64,000 nt of DNA from Mesorhabditis belari (taxonomy: Eukaryota; Nematoda; Chromadorea; Rhabditida; Rhabditidae): positions 797,501-861,500 of the forward strand of contig CAUEEP010000740.1 in the NCBI GenBank assembly GCA_958450365.1, written 5' to 3'. Within the stretch, counting starts at the first letter, position 1; each line of letters begins with the position of its first letter. This document shows positions 46,917 to 58,846 of the stretch, one piece after another. Below the pieces are notes generated by a model that was given only the letters and a program-made list of their open reading frames with translations, did no database searches and was not told the DNA's origin. A program made the position numbers and the translations under genes.

Positions 46917-48961
46917 TTAAACAGGACATCCAGGTGATCCGGCTGTGCATTTGCATTCAGTGTCTTTCATGAAACGTCTCGTGATGTCATTTCCGCTTCG
47001 ATCTTTCCCAGTAACACACAAGCAACCTAGAAAGTTGCTTGTTATATTTTTTACACTTTTGCAAGATTAGTGGATCCTTGACGTGGATCCTCTAGTGGAT
47101 CCTTGACGTTATCTGTGCTACCCATATATTAAATGTATTATATCGTGTTGCTTTTTATCGGCTCTCTTCGTGTTATGTGTATGAATTCATGTGTTTTCAT
47201 CTTAAATCTAGCGCACTTTATCTCAGATCCTGAATAAAGTATTATATATATTAGTTTCCTAGTCCCAACCCTGGTCCACGAAAATATCAAATACAGAGCT
47301 TTGATCCAGAGATTATCAAATCCATAGATCTTTTATTACAATGTTCCCCTTCTTCTACCTTTTGGTCGTGGATAACATCCTTCACGCAATCCCTTGAATT
47401 TTTCATTCAACTCGTTGACAACAGCTCGATAGTTGGCTTGGGCTTGCTCTCTCACTGGATCACGAACATTTTGCGATGGAGAATCGGAGTCCTAGAATGA
47501 TAAAATAAAGGATAAACTTGAAAACTTATTGATAAACTTATCGAAAAGCTATAGAAACCGACTTTTTGTTGACGAACATTGACTTGGAATTGCGATTGTG
47601 TTCGGGTATCCTCGCGAGCCTCACGCTTTTCCTTGTTTCGCTGAAAAAATAGTGTTAATTGAAAGGCCTAGCAATAGGTTACCGGTTTAAATGATCTCTA
47701 CTCTTTAGTTCTTTTATTAAACAGTATCTCAACGAACCGGGACGAGCTCCTTGCATTGTGCATCAGTTGAATACGATGCCACCACATCGGCTCCACTCGC
47801 GTCTTTCTCATTGCATTTACATCCACCCGATGGCTAAAATGAATGTAAGAATAAATATTTCAATGAAATTCTTTTGAAAACCTTTGGGAAGCAATTCTCC
47901 TTGAAGTCTCCGTATTTCTGTTTGATTTCTTCGTTGACGTCTTTCTTGTTTTCGGCTGTTTCCGCTGAAATTGAAATTTATTTATGTAAAATTTAAAAAA
48001 CTAAAAACTAAAAACTAAAAACTAAAAATCTATCATTCCAAAGCCAACCCTCAATACTCTTTTTGCAATCAGCTTCATTGTGATATTCGATCACTTGTGG
48101 TGCATCACCGGTTCGACCCAAATTCACCTCACATTTGCATCCGCCAGATGGCTGAAAATGAAACTGATTCGATTTCTCAGAAATAGAATATTATTTTATC
48201 GAAAATAGAATAATATTTCTTTTTAAAAGCTTTATGCAGGAAATAAAAGAGTTCAAAAATTGTAATCATTTAGGAAAAAAAAGGAATTTTCCGACCTTTG
48301 GAAAACAGTTATCCTTGAATCCTCCGAATTTCTGTTGAATCTCTTTGTTGAGGGCTTTCTTGTTGTCAACGGTTTGTTCTAAATTCATTCCCCTTTACAT
48401 TCCTCATTTTCCTCATACGTTCAACAGATTTCTTGCAATCCGTGTCACTGTAGAAATCTCGTTGCTCAACAGAATCGCCCCATTTGATATCACACGAACA
48501 ACCGCCGCCTGACTGAAAAGATTCGAGCTGATGCATCAAGATTATGGACTAACTATAGCAAAATTTCATCTCGACTAGCTTTTTATCAAAATTTTTAAGA
48601 ATATAGCTTTTAAAATCTTTGCGATAAACGATAAAACGAATCTTTTGCTAAACAATCTCATAAACAAACCTTGGCTCGACAATTATCTTTGAAAACATTG
48701 TTGACTTGCGAGAGAACAGCCGTGTCACGACGATTCACGGCTGCCTGTGAAAAATCGAATGAATGACAGCGATTGGATATCGGGTTTTATGATCAAACTG
48801 TTTATAAAGCACTAACAAATAAAGTTCGATTTAGACTACATTGCAAAGTTTGCAAAGGCTTGCAAAGTTTTATTCGAAATATTGAACCTATTGAAATGAT
48901 AAAAGCTTACCTCAGTTAAAGCAATGAAAAGAAATACTCCGAAATATTTCGGAGATAACAT
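46917..48961 (-). CDS. Secreted cysteine-rich repeat protein, apparent one-base frameshift
   Basis: Exons: 48961-48911, 48744-48670, 48512-48419, 48379-48296, 48151-48049, 47964-47882, 47833-47738, 47640-47563, 47491-47359, 47026-46917. The signal peptide is MLSPKYFGVFLFIALTE. The rest is about four copies of one module: a helix-like segment (QQKFGGFKDNCFPK or EIKQKYGDFKENCFPK), then PSGGCKCE or GGGCSCD, a variable loop, and a closing DTDCKKS, EADCKKS or DAQCKEL. The last copy ends CTAGSPGCPV. Summed exon length is one base over a multiple of three. Comparing modules places the extra A near 48357-48363, where one copy has AAAGAAAG and its sister AAGAAAG. Corrected length is about 301 residues. 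Function unknown; no known domain recognised. Confidence 0.78.
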
Positions 48962-49749
48962 GTTGATTGGTGTCTCGCAGTGAAATGGGGACTGATTGAC
49001 CGCTCTGTTTAGCCCCAATACATAGGAAAGGAGACCCCCAGTCAGTCCAGCCAGTCCAGCCCCTTCCCCCACCCCCTTCTCTCTCATTTTCCCCATCTTT
49101 CACATCCGGGGGAAAATTATTGTGAAAATAGAGAGTGATGTTGAGAGAAACGCAATCATTTTCTCTATCAATTGACCCTTCTCAAGGTTTTTGTGGGGTG
49201 AAAAAGAGCTAATCCAAACAGTGAATGAGTCAACTTATATTCTTTATCTTAGATCAATGATCATCAATATTGGTCGGTGAGAAATCGTTGATGATTCATG
49301 GAGGAAAGGGCGAAGATTTCGAAGATTTCGACGAGTTCATCAACGCAAAACAACCTACTGTAAATACTGTAATTGAACCCCATGGGTTACTATTTTTCCC
49401 CTCGAGGGTGGGATTACAATTACAGTATTTACGGTAGGTATTTGTATTGAAATATTTGAAAAACCATACGCACCCACTTTTTCCACATTCACACAAACTT
49501 GCATAAATGCTTGGTGTTACTCATTAGCATTAAGGATATGTTTACTTGTATGTTATACTTAGCAACTGTGCTTTTCTATGGTATTTGGAGAGGGGAAAGG
49601 ACAACAAAAACAACTTCCCTGGCAACCGTTGGAAATACTTTGAAATTTCTTTGTCAAAACAACTAATGGTGTTAAGAATTTGCTGCTATCAGTAATCTTC
49701 TTTTATCTTACGACTTTGGACGTACGAAGAACTTGAACGACATTTTCTA
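48962..49749. other. Spacer with a hairpin
   Basis: Divergent intergenic region. A foldback at 49354-49438 has ends CCTACTGTAAATACTGTAAT and ATTACAGTATTTACGGTAGG. The same end sequence recurs at 55965-56233. No gene supported. Confidence 0.55.
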
Positions 49750-50206
49750 ATGTCTCATGGTTTGGTTACCTCCGATCTCTTGAGCAAAGCACAACGCCGA
49801 GAAGATGGTGGACGATGTAAACACTGCAGCAAGGTATGTTATATCCTGTTTTCGTGCAAATTCACTTATTTAGCAATATGCGTTCAACATGCTTCAACAC
49901 TTGGTCGCTGAACATCAAGTGAAGTTGTGTAAGTTTTCCCCACTACATTCGCATCCAAAGAGTTTCATAGGTTCTGCCGAAATCATGTATTCGTGTGACG
50001 TTTGCTCATTCAAATGCGCTTCCTATCAACTACTTGAAAATCATCTCAGCACAGTGCATCCAAAAAATGGTGGCATGGGGGAAAATGGCAAGTTGAAAAT
50101 ACTTCTTTCTAAAGACTTTTCTTTTTTAGATCGAGCTCGAACAAAATGTTTGCAGAGCAATGGTGCCGATGCGGACAAAGATGATGAAATCGTTACCCTT
50201 GACTGA
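49750..50206 (+). CDS. Small protein with two C2H2-type zinc fingers
   Basis: Exons 49750-49833, 49874-49928, 49971-50087 and 50130-50206 give 110 residues. Finger 1 is CKHCSKQYAFNMLQHLVAEH and finger 2 is CDVCSFKCASYQLLENHL followed by STVH. It probably binds nucleic acid. The tail is acidic (DADKDDEIVTLD). The last intron (50088-50129) begins GCAAGT, a GC-AG intron of 42 bases. Because it is a multiple of three and open, its retention would insert 14 residues, so both forms are possible. Upstream exons may exist, but none could be supported. Confidence 0.72.
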
Positions 50207-50993
50207 ATCTTTCTGTTTTTGACTTAAGCTGGTATTTAATTTTGTTGTGGAGTTACTTCAAATACTCTCATCTTTTTTGTCTATTTTGTCTATTTTTTGT
50301 CAGGTTGGCTTGCGAAGTTTTATTGAAACTATTAGAAAAATTTCAGTGGATGTGTCAGTGTCAACAAAATTGGCATTCTATTAATGTTCCTATCGCATTT
50401 TCCATTATCGATTCTCTTCAACGTTTCAACCAAGATAAAAAATAGTGAAAGTGATCTCTTGCTTTTGTTTGAAACGTTTAAAAGTCGTCGAATTGTTTAA
50501 ACGACTCATCCAAATAGAGGAAATACAAAAAAGAATGAAAAAGAATGAAAAAGAAACGATTCTCTGTTTACAATTCCCGATTTCCCTTTCCATTTTTTGA
50601 GTCTAATCACTCGACACAGACAAACCAAATATTCACCAATTACAGAGAGTTGAAAACGTTTTGCGGGAGAATTTTAAGGGTTTAGAGAAGAATTTGAGAT
50701 CACTATGGAAATGGGGGAAATGGATGGATGTGAATGTGGTGGAAGAAATAAAATTGTGGAGATCGTCTCCTAGAACCGAGACAATTTCCATGGAGAAATA
50801 TTCTTTAATGGAAAATTTTGCTTTCCTTGAAAGCTTGGTTAAATTTTTAAATTCAGAATTTTAACTACTCAAAAGGTCTCTTTGCGGTAAGGTCTCAGTA
50901 GTCCAAAATCCAAACTTAATTTGTAGCTTTCTATTCCTAGGTAGCCTGTATTTCGTATTTTTTTTTTAGTACTATTCTTATTTAACTCAAAGA
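50207..50993. other. Spacer upstream of pkd-2
   Basis: No gene supported. In C. elegans the expression of pkd-2 in male sensory neurons depends on upstream sequence. I can name no specific site here. Confidence 0.4.
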
Positions 50994-53900
50994 ATGAATA
51001 CCCAGATGAGCTCGACGGGCGCCCGTAATCGTCGACCCACTCTTTACGGTGATGCAGCATTGGCTGGGTTTGAGCGCCCTCCATCGGTCACTGAAGCAGC
51101 TCATGCAGGACATATGGAATCTGAGGTATTCGAAGAGTAACGATTCTCCTATGAATCCTTCCAGGAATTCGAGGGCGACTACTCGAAAAAGTTTGCTGGT
51201 GGAAAGAACACGAATCAAGCAAGTGGAGTGAAAGGGTCCATGGGGAAATTCATCAATGGAGTACAGGGTAACATTTTGAGGAGATTTGTTCATTATATTG
51301 CCAAGATGTAGAGGTCCAGTTGATCTAAAAAAAAGGTTGTTTAGGTGCGATCGATTCTCGTCGAGGAAAAGGCGTACATATGACAATCCGAGAAATGTTC
51401 GTTTTTCTCCTCTTTCTGCTCATCCTTTGCATAAGTGAGTACTGTAAAGGTTACGAAAGAATACTGTAAAGGAAAGATTACGGTGGAAGTGAATTGTTGC
51501 CTTATTGTTATTAATTAAAGTAAGTTGACTTTGGACAGAATACTTTTAACTTTGACATACTCTAATGTAGTTTGTAGTTTAAAAAGAAATTGGCTCTCAG
51601 TATCAGTATTTAAGATTATTTTGAATTGAATTCGTTTTTCTTTGAGTTGCCTTCGCCTCGACCTCATCATCGACCTATTATTTCACCTCTGCAATGCAAT
51701 CATTGTTCGTGAATTCGCAGAATCAAGACGGACAAACGTTCGAAGATGTGACCAAAATGGATGATATTTGGGCTGTTTGTTGTTTAAAATCGCTTTTTTT
51801 GTCTCTCAAAATCGATGTAAACAAATAGAAATGCTCTCATGGAAAACAGATGTTTGAGGCGGCAATTTTTGCGTTTTGGTTTGGTTTGAGGCGGCAATTT
51901 TTGACGGTTAAAAATCTCGAAGAACATCTGTTTCTCATCAATTTTGCGAGTCGATTTTTGACCAAAAACCCGAAAATAGTCTGAAAATCGAAAATTTTCA
52001 GTACATGAACACTCAACTGGTGAACGGTTTGTATGCGACAAATGATTGTGAAACGATTGATGGAAATTCCACCTATGGGTTCATTTGTGGAGGAGAAGGT
52101 GTTTTTTTTTTTGGAAAGATAAACATAAAAAAGAACTATGAACTAATAAGTAGAGGAAACGTAACGATTACTAGAGTTGAATATACTACAGTATAGTTTT
52201 GCAAGTAGTTTTGCAAGTAGTTTTGCTTTTCCCCATAACTCCAGGGCTTTTTAAGTTCACTACTTTTCTTTGAAAAGTTCTTTCGAATCAATTTTTTAAA
52301 AATTTAGTATCGATCACTATTTTATTAGAGTATAAAAAAGCTAAAAAAACTAAAAACTGAAATAACCACAGTATCTACTTGTCTCTGAGCTCTAAATAAA
52401 AGTCTCCGAAACAGGCTTGAATGCTAAGATGTAACCGCAAAAACAGTCATTTTCTAAGAGACAACTTTTAAAGCACTTTAAAGATAGATTTAATTGCAAA
52501 TTTCTTCCAAATCTTATTGAAAATCAATACAATTATTATTTTTGTAGAAGGAGTTGATGGGAATAGCACACAAATGGGAATGGTTTACTATGAGAATAAA
52601 TTGTTGGGACGACCGAGGATTCGGATGTTGAAAGTAGAGATGAAAAGAAAGAATTGCTGAAAGATTGATTGATGTTAAGGTGACGAATAACTCGTGCACA
52701 GTTGTGGATCCATTCGTGAGAGAAATCAAGGAATGCTTTGCACCATATACGTATTTAATCAAGCAAAAACGAGCCTAAAGTTAAACATTTAGAGAATCGA
52801 AAGAAGATCACGAAGACATTGCGGTCACAAATGCGACTGGCTTTGATCAGCAAGATTATCAAGCGTTTGTCTATAATATGTAAAATAGAAAAATCAAGTT
52901 GTTAAGGGTTTTTTTTTAAAAAATACACTTCAGAATAGTTACCGTAATGTTCGTTTGCCAGAAAGGCTACCGTAAGACCAAGCTAAAGTCAAGATAAGCT
53001 TGGATAAGGTTCTTGGTTCCTTATCTTGGATAAAGGCCATCAAGGCTACTGATGGTTAGATTTAAAAACGGGTTACGGTAGGTTTTAAAAGAAAAATGAA
53101 CCAGACATTCAGTTAATCACAAAATCGACTTGCGTCAACTGAACATCTAAATCAATTCAGCTTCTCATGGCAATCGGCGAAAGATCTGAGCACGGGGACG
53201 ATCTACGGCCAGATGGGAACATACGGCGGAGGAGGATTTGTGGCATTGCTACCACTTAACAACATGACTGTTTGATGGAGATATCAATATCAGAATTGAG
53301 ATCATTTCCAGGAGGCAAACACTCGAATCAATCACCTTCTCTACAATCGTTGGATCGAAAGGGGAACGAGGGCGATTCTCGTCGATTTCTCCCTTTACAA
53401 TGCAAATATCAATCTGTTTTGCGTGTGCCGGTGTGTTTCATTGTAGAGGTGTTTTCTAAAGAGTGTCGAACAGTCGAAAAACTACCGTTGTTTTAGCTCT
53501 AAACTGTAATCTTTCTATTTTGGTTCGGGATCCTTTTTTGAGCCACAAAATCAGGACAAAGGTATAATAGAGAAAAAGCTACCGTAAGACCAAGCCAAAG
53601 TTAAGATAAGCTTAGATAAAGGCCATCAAGGCTAAGCCTGAGCCAAGATTACGGTAATTTTCGAAAAGTATGAACACTAGATACTGATAAATTTCCTTAT
53701 ACAGATTGCTGTTTGAGCTACCCGCTACTGGTGGTGTCATCCCAACAGCCAATTTCGAGACTCTCCGTTTGATCAGCTACGTGTCAACCTTTGATTATTT
53801 TGTTCTGGCATGTCAAGGAGTCTTCACAGCGTTCACCCTTTTTCTCGTCTTTGAGGTTTTCTGAAAGAAAGGCTTTAAAAAAGTGAATTGCTTCTAGGAG

Positions 53901-56669
53901 CTATTGGAGATTATGAAGTGGCGCTTGCGATACTTTGAGAGTTTCTGGAATATCATCGATATCATCGTGATATCGGTTAGATTATTTATGCAAAATAGGA
54001 ATACTGTAAAAAATGCTACAACCTTTTATCCACTTACAGCTCTCAATTGTGACGATCATTCTCTTTCTGAATCGAATTCGGATCTCCGAGATGCGCGTGA
54101 ACGAGCTGATGAATGGTTGGGGAAATCGATTTCCATTTATAAGTGATATTGAATCTGTGATTAAATAAGATTCAGATTATATTTATATAAAGCTAGTTAC
54201 TGCCTAAATATCCCAATTTGAGGCAATCTCGAGGTGGCTAGTTTGGACGATGTGGTCACCGCGAACAACAATTACAGCAATTTCCTCGCCGTCCTTCTCT
54301 TCTTCTCGTGGATGAAAGTGAAAAAACATTTTGAAAAGATTCAAATTGTTTCCAGATCTTCAAATACATCAGCTTCAACAAGACAATGTCCCAACTATCA
54401 GCAACTCTCTCTCGATCGGCAAAGGGTAAGGGAATATGGATATCGTCAGGGTCAGGCCAGGGTCTTCTGCCTGAACTGGCCTCTGGCTTGACTTAGACTT
54501 TACTAGTAGTTGAACAATCATTGATGTCTTCCAATGAACAATAATATCGATATCTTGTATACAGGAAAACCCTTAATCCCCTTGATCTCTTGATTTTTCA
54601 GATATCGGTGGATTTGCTGTTATGTTTTTTATCTTTTTCTTTGCCTATGCCCAATTTGGATATCTTTGTTTTGGGACACAGGTTAGGTTCTGAAAAAGAA
54701 AAGATTGAAATTGATAGCTTTTGGATCATTGATCATTGAGAAATTGAGAAAATTTTGATCATTGATCATTGATTTCCAGATCCAAGACTATTCCACTTTC
54801 TACTCGGCCGTTTTCGCACTTTTGCGAACGATTTTGGGTGATTTCGGTTCGTAAAGCATTTATCAAATAATAAGAGTTACGTTGTGTTTAAAAAAAATGA
54901 TAACATCTCCTTTCTGGCACACACAATTCTTTTATCAACCTATTAGATATGGATTCAAATTTGTAACGGTCTTAAACCGACATTTCCGACCCGATATCAG
55001 TCCTAGCATTTCATAATTTAGTATTTAGTTAATAAATAATGAAATATGCCAGAAAAGATGCGTTTTCACTTTGTACTATCGGCTGAAGTACACGAAATTG
55101 CCATCAGTTTCCCCTCTCTTCAGATTTCCACGCCCTCGAGAGAGCCAATCGTTACCTTGGACCAACCTTTTTCATCACTTATGTCTTCTTCGTTTTCTTC
55201 GTCCTTTTGGTAAAACATTCAAATTATTAAATGGGAATTGAATGATCTTTTTTCTTTTTCAAGAACATGTTCCTTGCTATCATCAATGATACCTATGTTG
55301 AAGTTAAACAAGAGCTCGAGAAACAGAAAAACGATTTCGAAATGGCTGAATTCTTCAAAGCGGTTTGTTGGAAATGTTGACTGATTTAATTGCGAATCAG
55401 AAATTCTATCGTGTTCTTCGTTTTTTGAAACTCTCGAAGAAAGGGGAGACACCCGATGTGTCCGATTATTCCAAATGGAGAGCTCAACTTGTTCGGTCAG
55501 TGAAATGAGGAAAAGAAAACTATTGTAGTTATTTCCAAACTTGTTTTAATGTCATTTTTCCGAGCTAGGGCTAGGCAAGGCCAGGCTTTTCCCTGTCTGA
55601 TTTAGCTTGCAATTTCTCTGAATAGATTCTATAGTTGCTTTTAGTTATTGTGGATAAGATTTATAGCTTTTTCAGCCGTGGTTTCTCAGATGATGAGATC
55701 AACGATAAGTTCATCAAATTCAGCATTGACGAGGGATCGGTGAAAAATGCGGATGAAGTGGAGAAGTTTTCTCATTTAGATAACAATCAATTCAGAAAAG
55801 TCGAATCGAGAATGAATTGGAGGAGGAAAGAGAGAAAAGAAAGCTTCAATCCAAAGAAAGCTTAGAGAAATCGAATAATGGCTACACTGCGTATTGTTTA
55901 CTTTTTATATAACTACTTTTTCAAAACTAAAAGGCGATCCCTCAAGTCAACACTATTAAATAGCTACCGTAAATACTGTAATAGTGCCCCACCCCCATAA
56001 TGACGGTGTGGAGTGTTGCGTAGTCTAGCTTTGGACGCGTTTTTCTCGACACTGGTTTATGCTACAATGCGGGCTTAGGCATCAAAAAATAGCCCTGAAT
56101 TTCAGCTATTTTTTGATACCAAAGACGCATTTTTTGAAAGTACGGGAGCTTTGAAAAAAATGAAATACGAAAAAACTTTTGCGACTACGCGACTGTACGA
56201 GGGGGATGGGGTACTATTACGGTATTTATGGTAAATAGCTAAGAGAAGGTGAAGCTGTAGATTCATTTTCCCCCATTAAACGATAATGAAGATCATTTCC
56301 AGATTGAACCGTCGAATCGATCACATCGAGAACTCAATTGGACGTATTTTGACTGATGTTTGTTATAAGAAAAAATCTAAATCAAGAAAATCTTTAAATT
56401 TTTTAAACTTAAAGGTGACCCTGATCTTGGAGAGATTCGAGGAGATCGAGGAGAGGAAAGTTCTCGCGAAAGAACAAGAGATACAACTATTGCATCAAGT
56501 GAACATTTTCGACTATATTAAATGAATATTTTGTCGTAAAATAGTATTACTATAATAATGGATTAAGATATGCAAATGCGATGTTGTTTAGAGTCGAATT
56601 CTTGGCTCTGATCAAACCGATCCCTATAAGAATGTCCCGTCTGATCCAATGGAAAGAATTCATCTTTGA
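50994..56669 (+). CDS. pkd-2: Polycystin-2 (TRPP) cation channel
   Basis: Ciliary cation channel that acts with polycystin-1 (LOV-1) in male sensory neurons of C. elegans. There are 25 exons: 50994-51125, 51165-51267, 51345-51434, 51647-51774, 52002-52098, 52548-52633, 52680-52750, 52793-52864, 53161-53269, 53312-53430, 53705-53855, 53898-53975, 54040-54115, 54223-54317, 54356-54425, 54602-54681, 54780-54846, 55124-55209, 55264-55362, 55401-55495, 55676-55757, 55796-55890, 56303-56357, 56415-56498, 56592-56669. All join in phase to 765 residues. Seen in order: TM1 ([15 protein letters not shown]), the polycystin extracellular domain ([19 protein letters not shown]; Asn sites), TM2-TM5, the pore region ([18 protein letters not shown]), TM6 ([20 protein letters not shown]), an EF-like helix, and a C-terminal coiled coil ([16 protein letters not shown] and [18 protein letters not shown]). 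The end is DPMERIHL. Confidence 0.96.
55965..56233. repeat. Foldback element inside a pkd-2 intron
   Basis: About 269 bases. The ends are TACCGTAAATACTGTAATAG and ACTATTACGGTATTTATGGTA. Inside, GTTGCGTAGTCTAGC pairs with the ACTACGCGACTGTACG side. Much of the sequence (CGACTACGCGACTGTACG, ATTTCAGCTATTTTTTGATACC) recurs in a related element at 63139-63382. Confidence 0.75.
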
Positions 56670-58846
56670 GAATTGCACACACTCACAAGTCATTCCAATG
56701 TAGAATTGTTAAATAGAAAATATTTTTGTTGAAATGTTTTTGATATACAAAAATTGAAATATAAACGAATATGAAGAGTAAATGTTGATGTAAATCTTTT
56801 GTTGATAGAAAATGTTGATGTAAATCATATCGGTGTTCTTCTTCTGTTCTGGTTATTGTATGCGGTGTGAAATTATATTTTTATGGATTCTCTATTCGCG
56901 ATTCTCTTACAGGTTAAATGAGATAACAAGCTGGGTTATAACAGCACAATTTTGACTACATGTGTCCCTTTTGACTGGTATTTTTCCTATTTTAAAACAT
57001 CTCACGTTTCGAAAAACTCTTTCTGCTTTTATCGAATCGAACAAACAAATCGAACAAAAGTTCAACTTTTGCTTTTAATTTGGTTTGATGCAGTGAGAGA
57101 TCACAATAGATATCAAAGAATGTATAAAGAGTAGATAGATTAAATAAAAACTGCGGCCGAGACTATGATATTCTATGAAAGTTGACATATTTTCGGAAAC
57201 GAAGAGGGGGGGGTTGGGGGGGGGGGGTTAGTCAAGAGGTATGGGCCTCTTGACTAATCTTGACCATCCTCGTGCTTCATGGAGTTGCATCTGACAACTA
57301 GGCTTCTTTAACAGATCTTGATACTACGTTTTGAGTCTGACATCAGTACAAGGTAGTGAGCCATGACAGTGAGTGAATAGATCTGATATTAAATCTACCA
57401 ATGAAAGACTCAACGATCTCTCAAGTACTTTTGTAGCTTTCACATTTCATTCAACTTGCTCTCATTCTTTGATCGTTCTCTGAATTGTTTCCACCATTTT
57501 CTTTTCTTTTTACACTATTGCGGTGCAAAGTGACTCAAAGAAAAAGAAAAGAAAAGAGAATCCATCGATCTCCCATCTCTCATCCACAGATGTCAATCTC
57601 TTTTTGCAGAGGTCAAAAACGGAGGTCAAATTCAAGGATTCTCTTGAATATAATAAACATTCTAAATCCATTATTCTCTTTTTCATTACATCATTCGATT
57701 GCATCATTAATTTGAATCAAAACAAGGACAAGTTTTCTTGTTTCCTTTTGTTCCGCTTCTCTCTCATTTTCTCTCCTCCAAAAGCATGTATCGTCTTTAA
57801 ACTTTTCCTATATAAACCATGAGAACACTGTCAGACATAATAACAACATCAACAAGATATTTTATCAAATTCGTTCTTTAACAGAGTTTTGTTTAGATGT
57901 ACTTAACATATTTTGGAAGTTCGTCTTTCAGAAAATTTGTTTTTCCACAAACTTGAACTTTTGTGTTTTCGATAAGCAAAATTTTCTAAAAATCTTACAA
58001 TTAGAACAAAAGAAGTCTTAAAAATTTAGATGCTATTTAGATACCTTCCGTAGAAAATAGTTTCAGACGTTGACAATTTAATCTTCACTCAAGAGGAGGG
58101 ATAAGCGTACAGTACCAAAGCTTTCTATACTAATTTTATTCTCAAATTTTGGATCAAACTCTTTTAACATTTTTGATTTCAATTTCAATCAGTTTAATCT
58201 CACTGTAGACTTGAGAAATATTCAAAAAAACAAAAGCTAGTCTCTGCAGAAAGATTAATAATTTTCTTCTTGTAGAATTTCTGGTGAGAGACGAGAAGAA
58301 AGGGAAACCCGTTCCACCAAAATTACCATTTTTTGTGGGGGTAATGGAATTCAAAAACTGGTGGTCTCGAACACAAGCTGGAATATAGGGTAAAGAAAGG
58401 AAAATGGGATAAAAGAGATCTTAAGGGAAAGGGGGTGACCGGTCTTGTGTCTAGAGGAGGGGGAGAGGAGGGAGAGGAGGGGAGGGGAGCACCCCTCCCC
58501 CTCCTCAAGACCAGAGCGACAGCGTGGAACTTTTGCCACCCCTTTCTTCCCCATTTCTCTCCTTTCTTCCTCATCCACTCTCCGTTCCTTTCTTTCCTTC
58601 ATTTCCCTTTCTCAATTGATCTCTTTTCAATAAAATTAACCTCTTTTCTTTTAACAGCTAAAAATGGGAAGCTGAATTTTTAAGATTTTGTATAAAATTT
58701 ATTTGTTTTATGTTTAATTTGGTAACTCTTTCTATTCCAGATGTTTAGAGAACCGTGTAAACCATTTGAAATTCATTCAAGCATAAAATTAGCTTTCAGT
58801 TACTTATTTTTGTGTACAAATTCTCTTGGTTCACCCCACGAAAACA
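56670..58846. other. Intergenic region with G-runs and a purine-rich hairpin
   Basis: No gene supported. A G-rich run (57204-57229, up to 12 consecutive Gs) and a hairpin with GGGGTGACCGGTCTTG on one side and CAAGACC on the other (about 58430-58512) stand out. The second contains GGGGAGAGGAGG-type purine runs that may form non-B DNA. Confidence 0.5.

Noticed and set aside
58323..58683. Several overlapping ORFs rich in Gly/Glu or Pro/Ser
   Set aside because: They come from GGGGAGAGGAGG-type low-complexity sequence.
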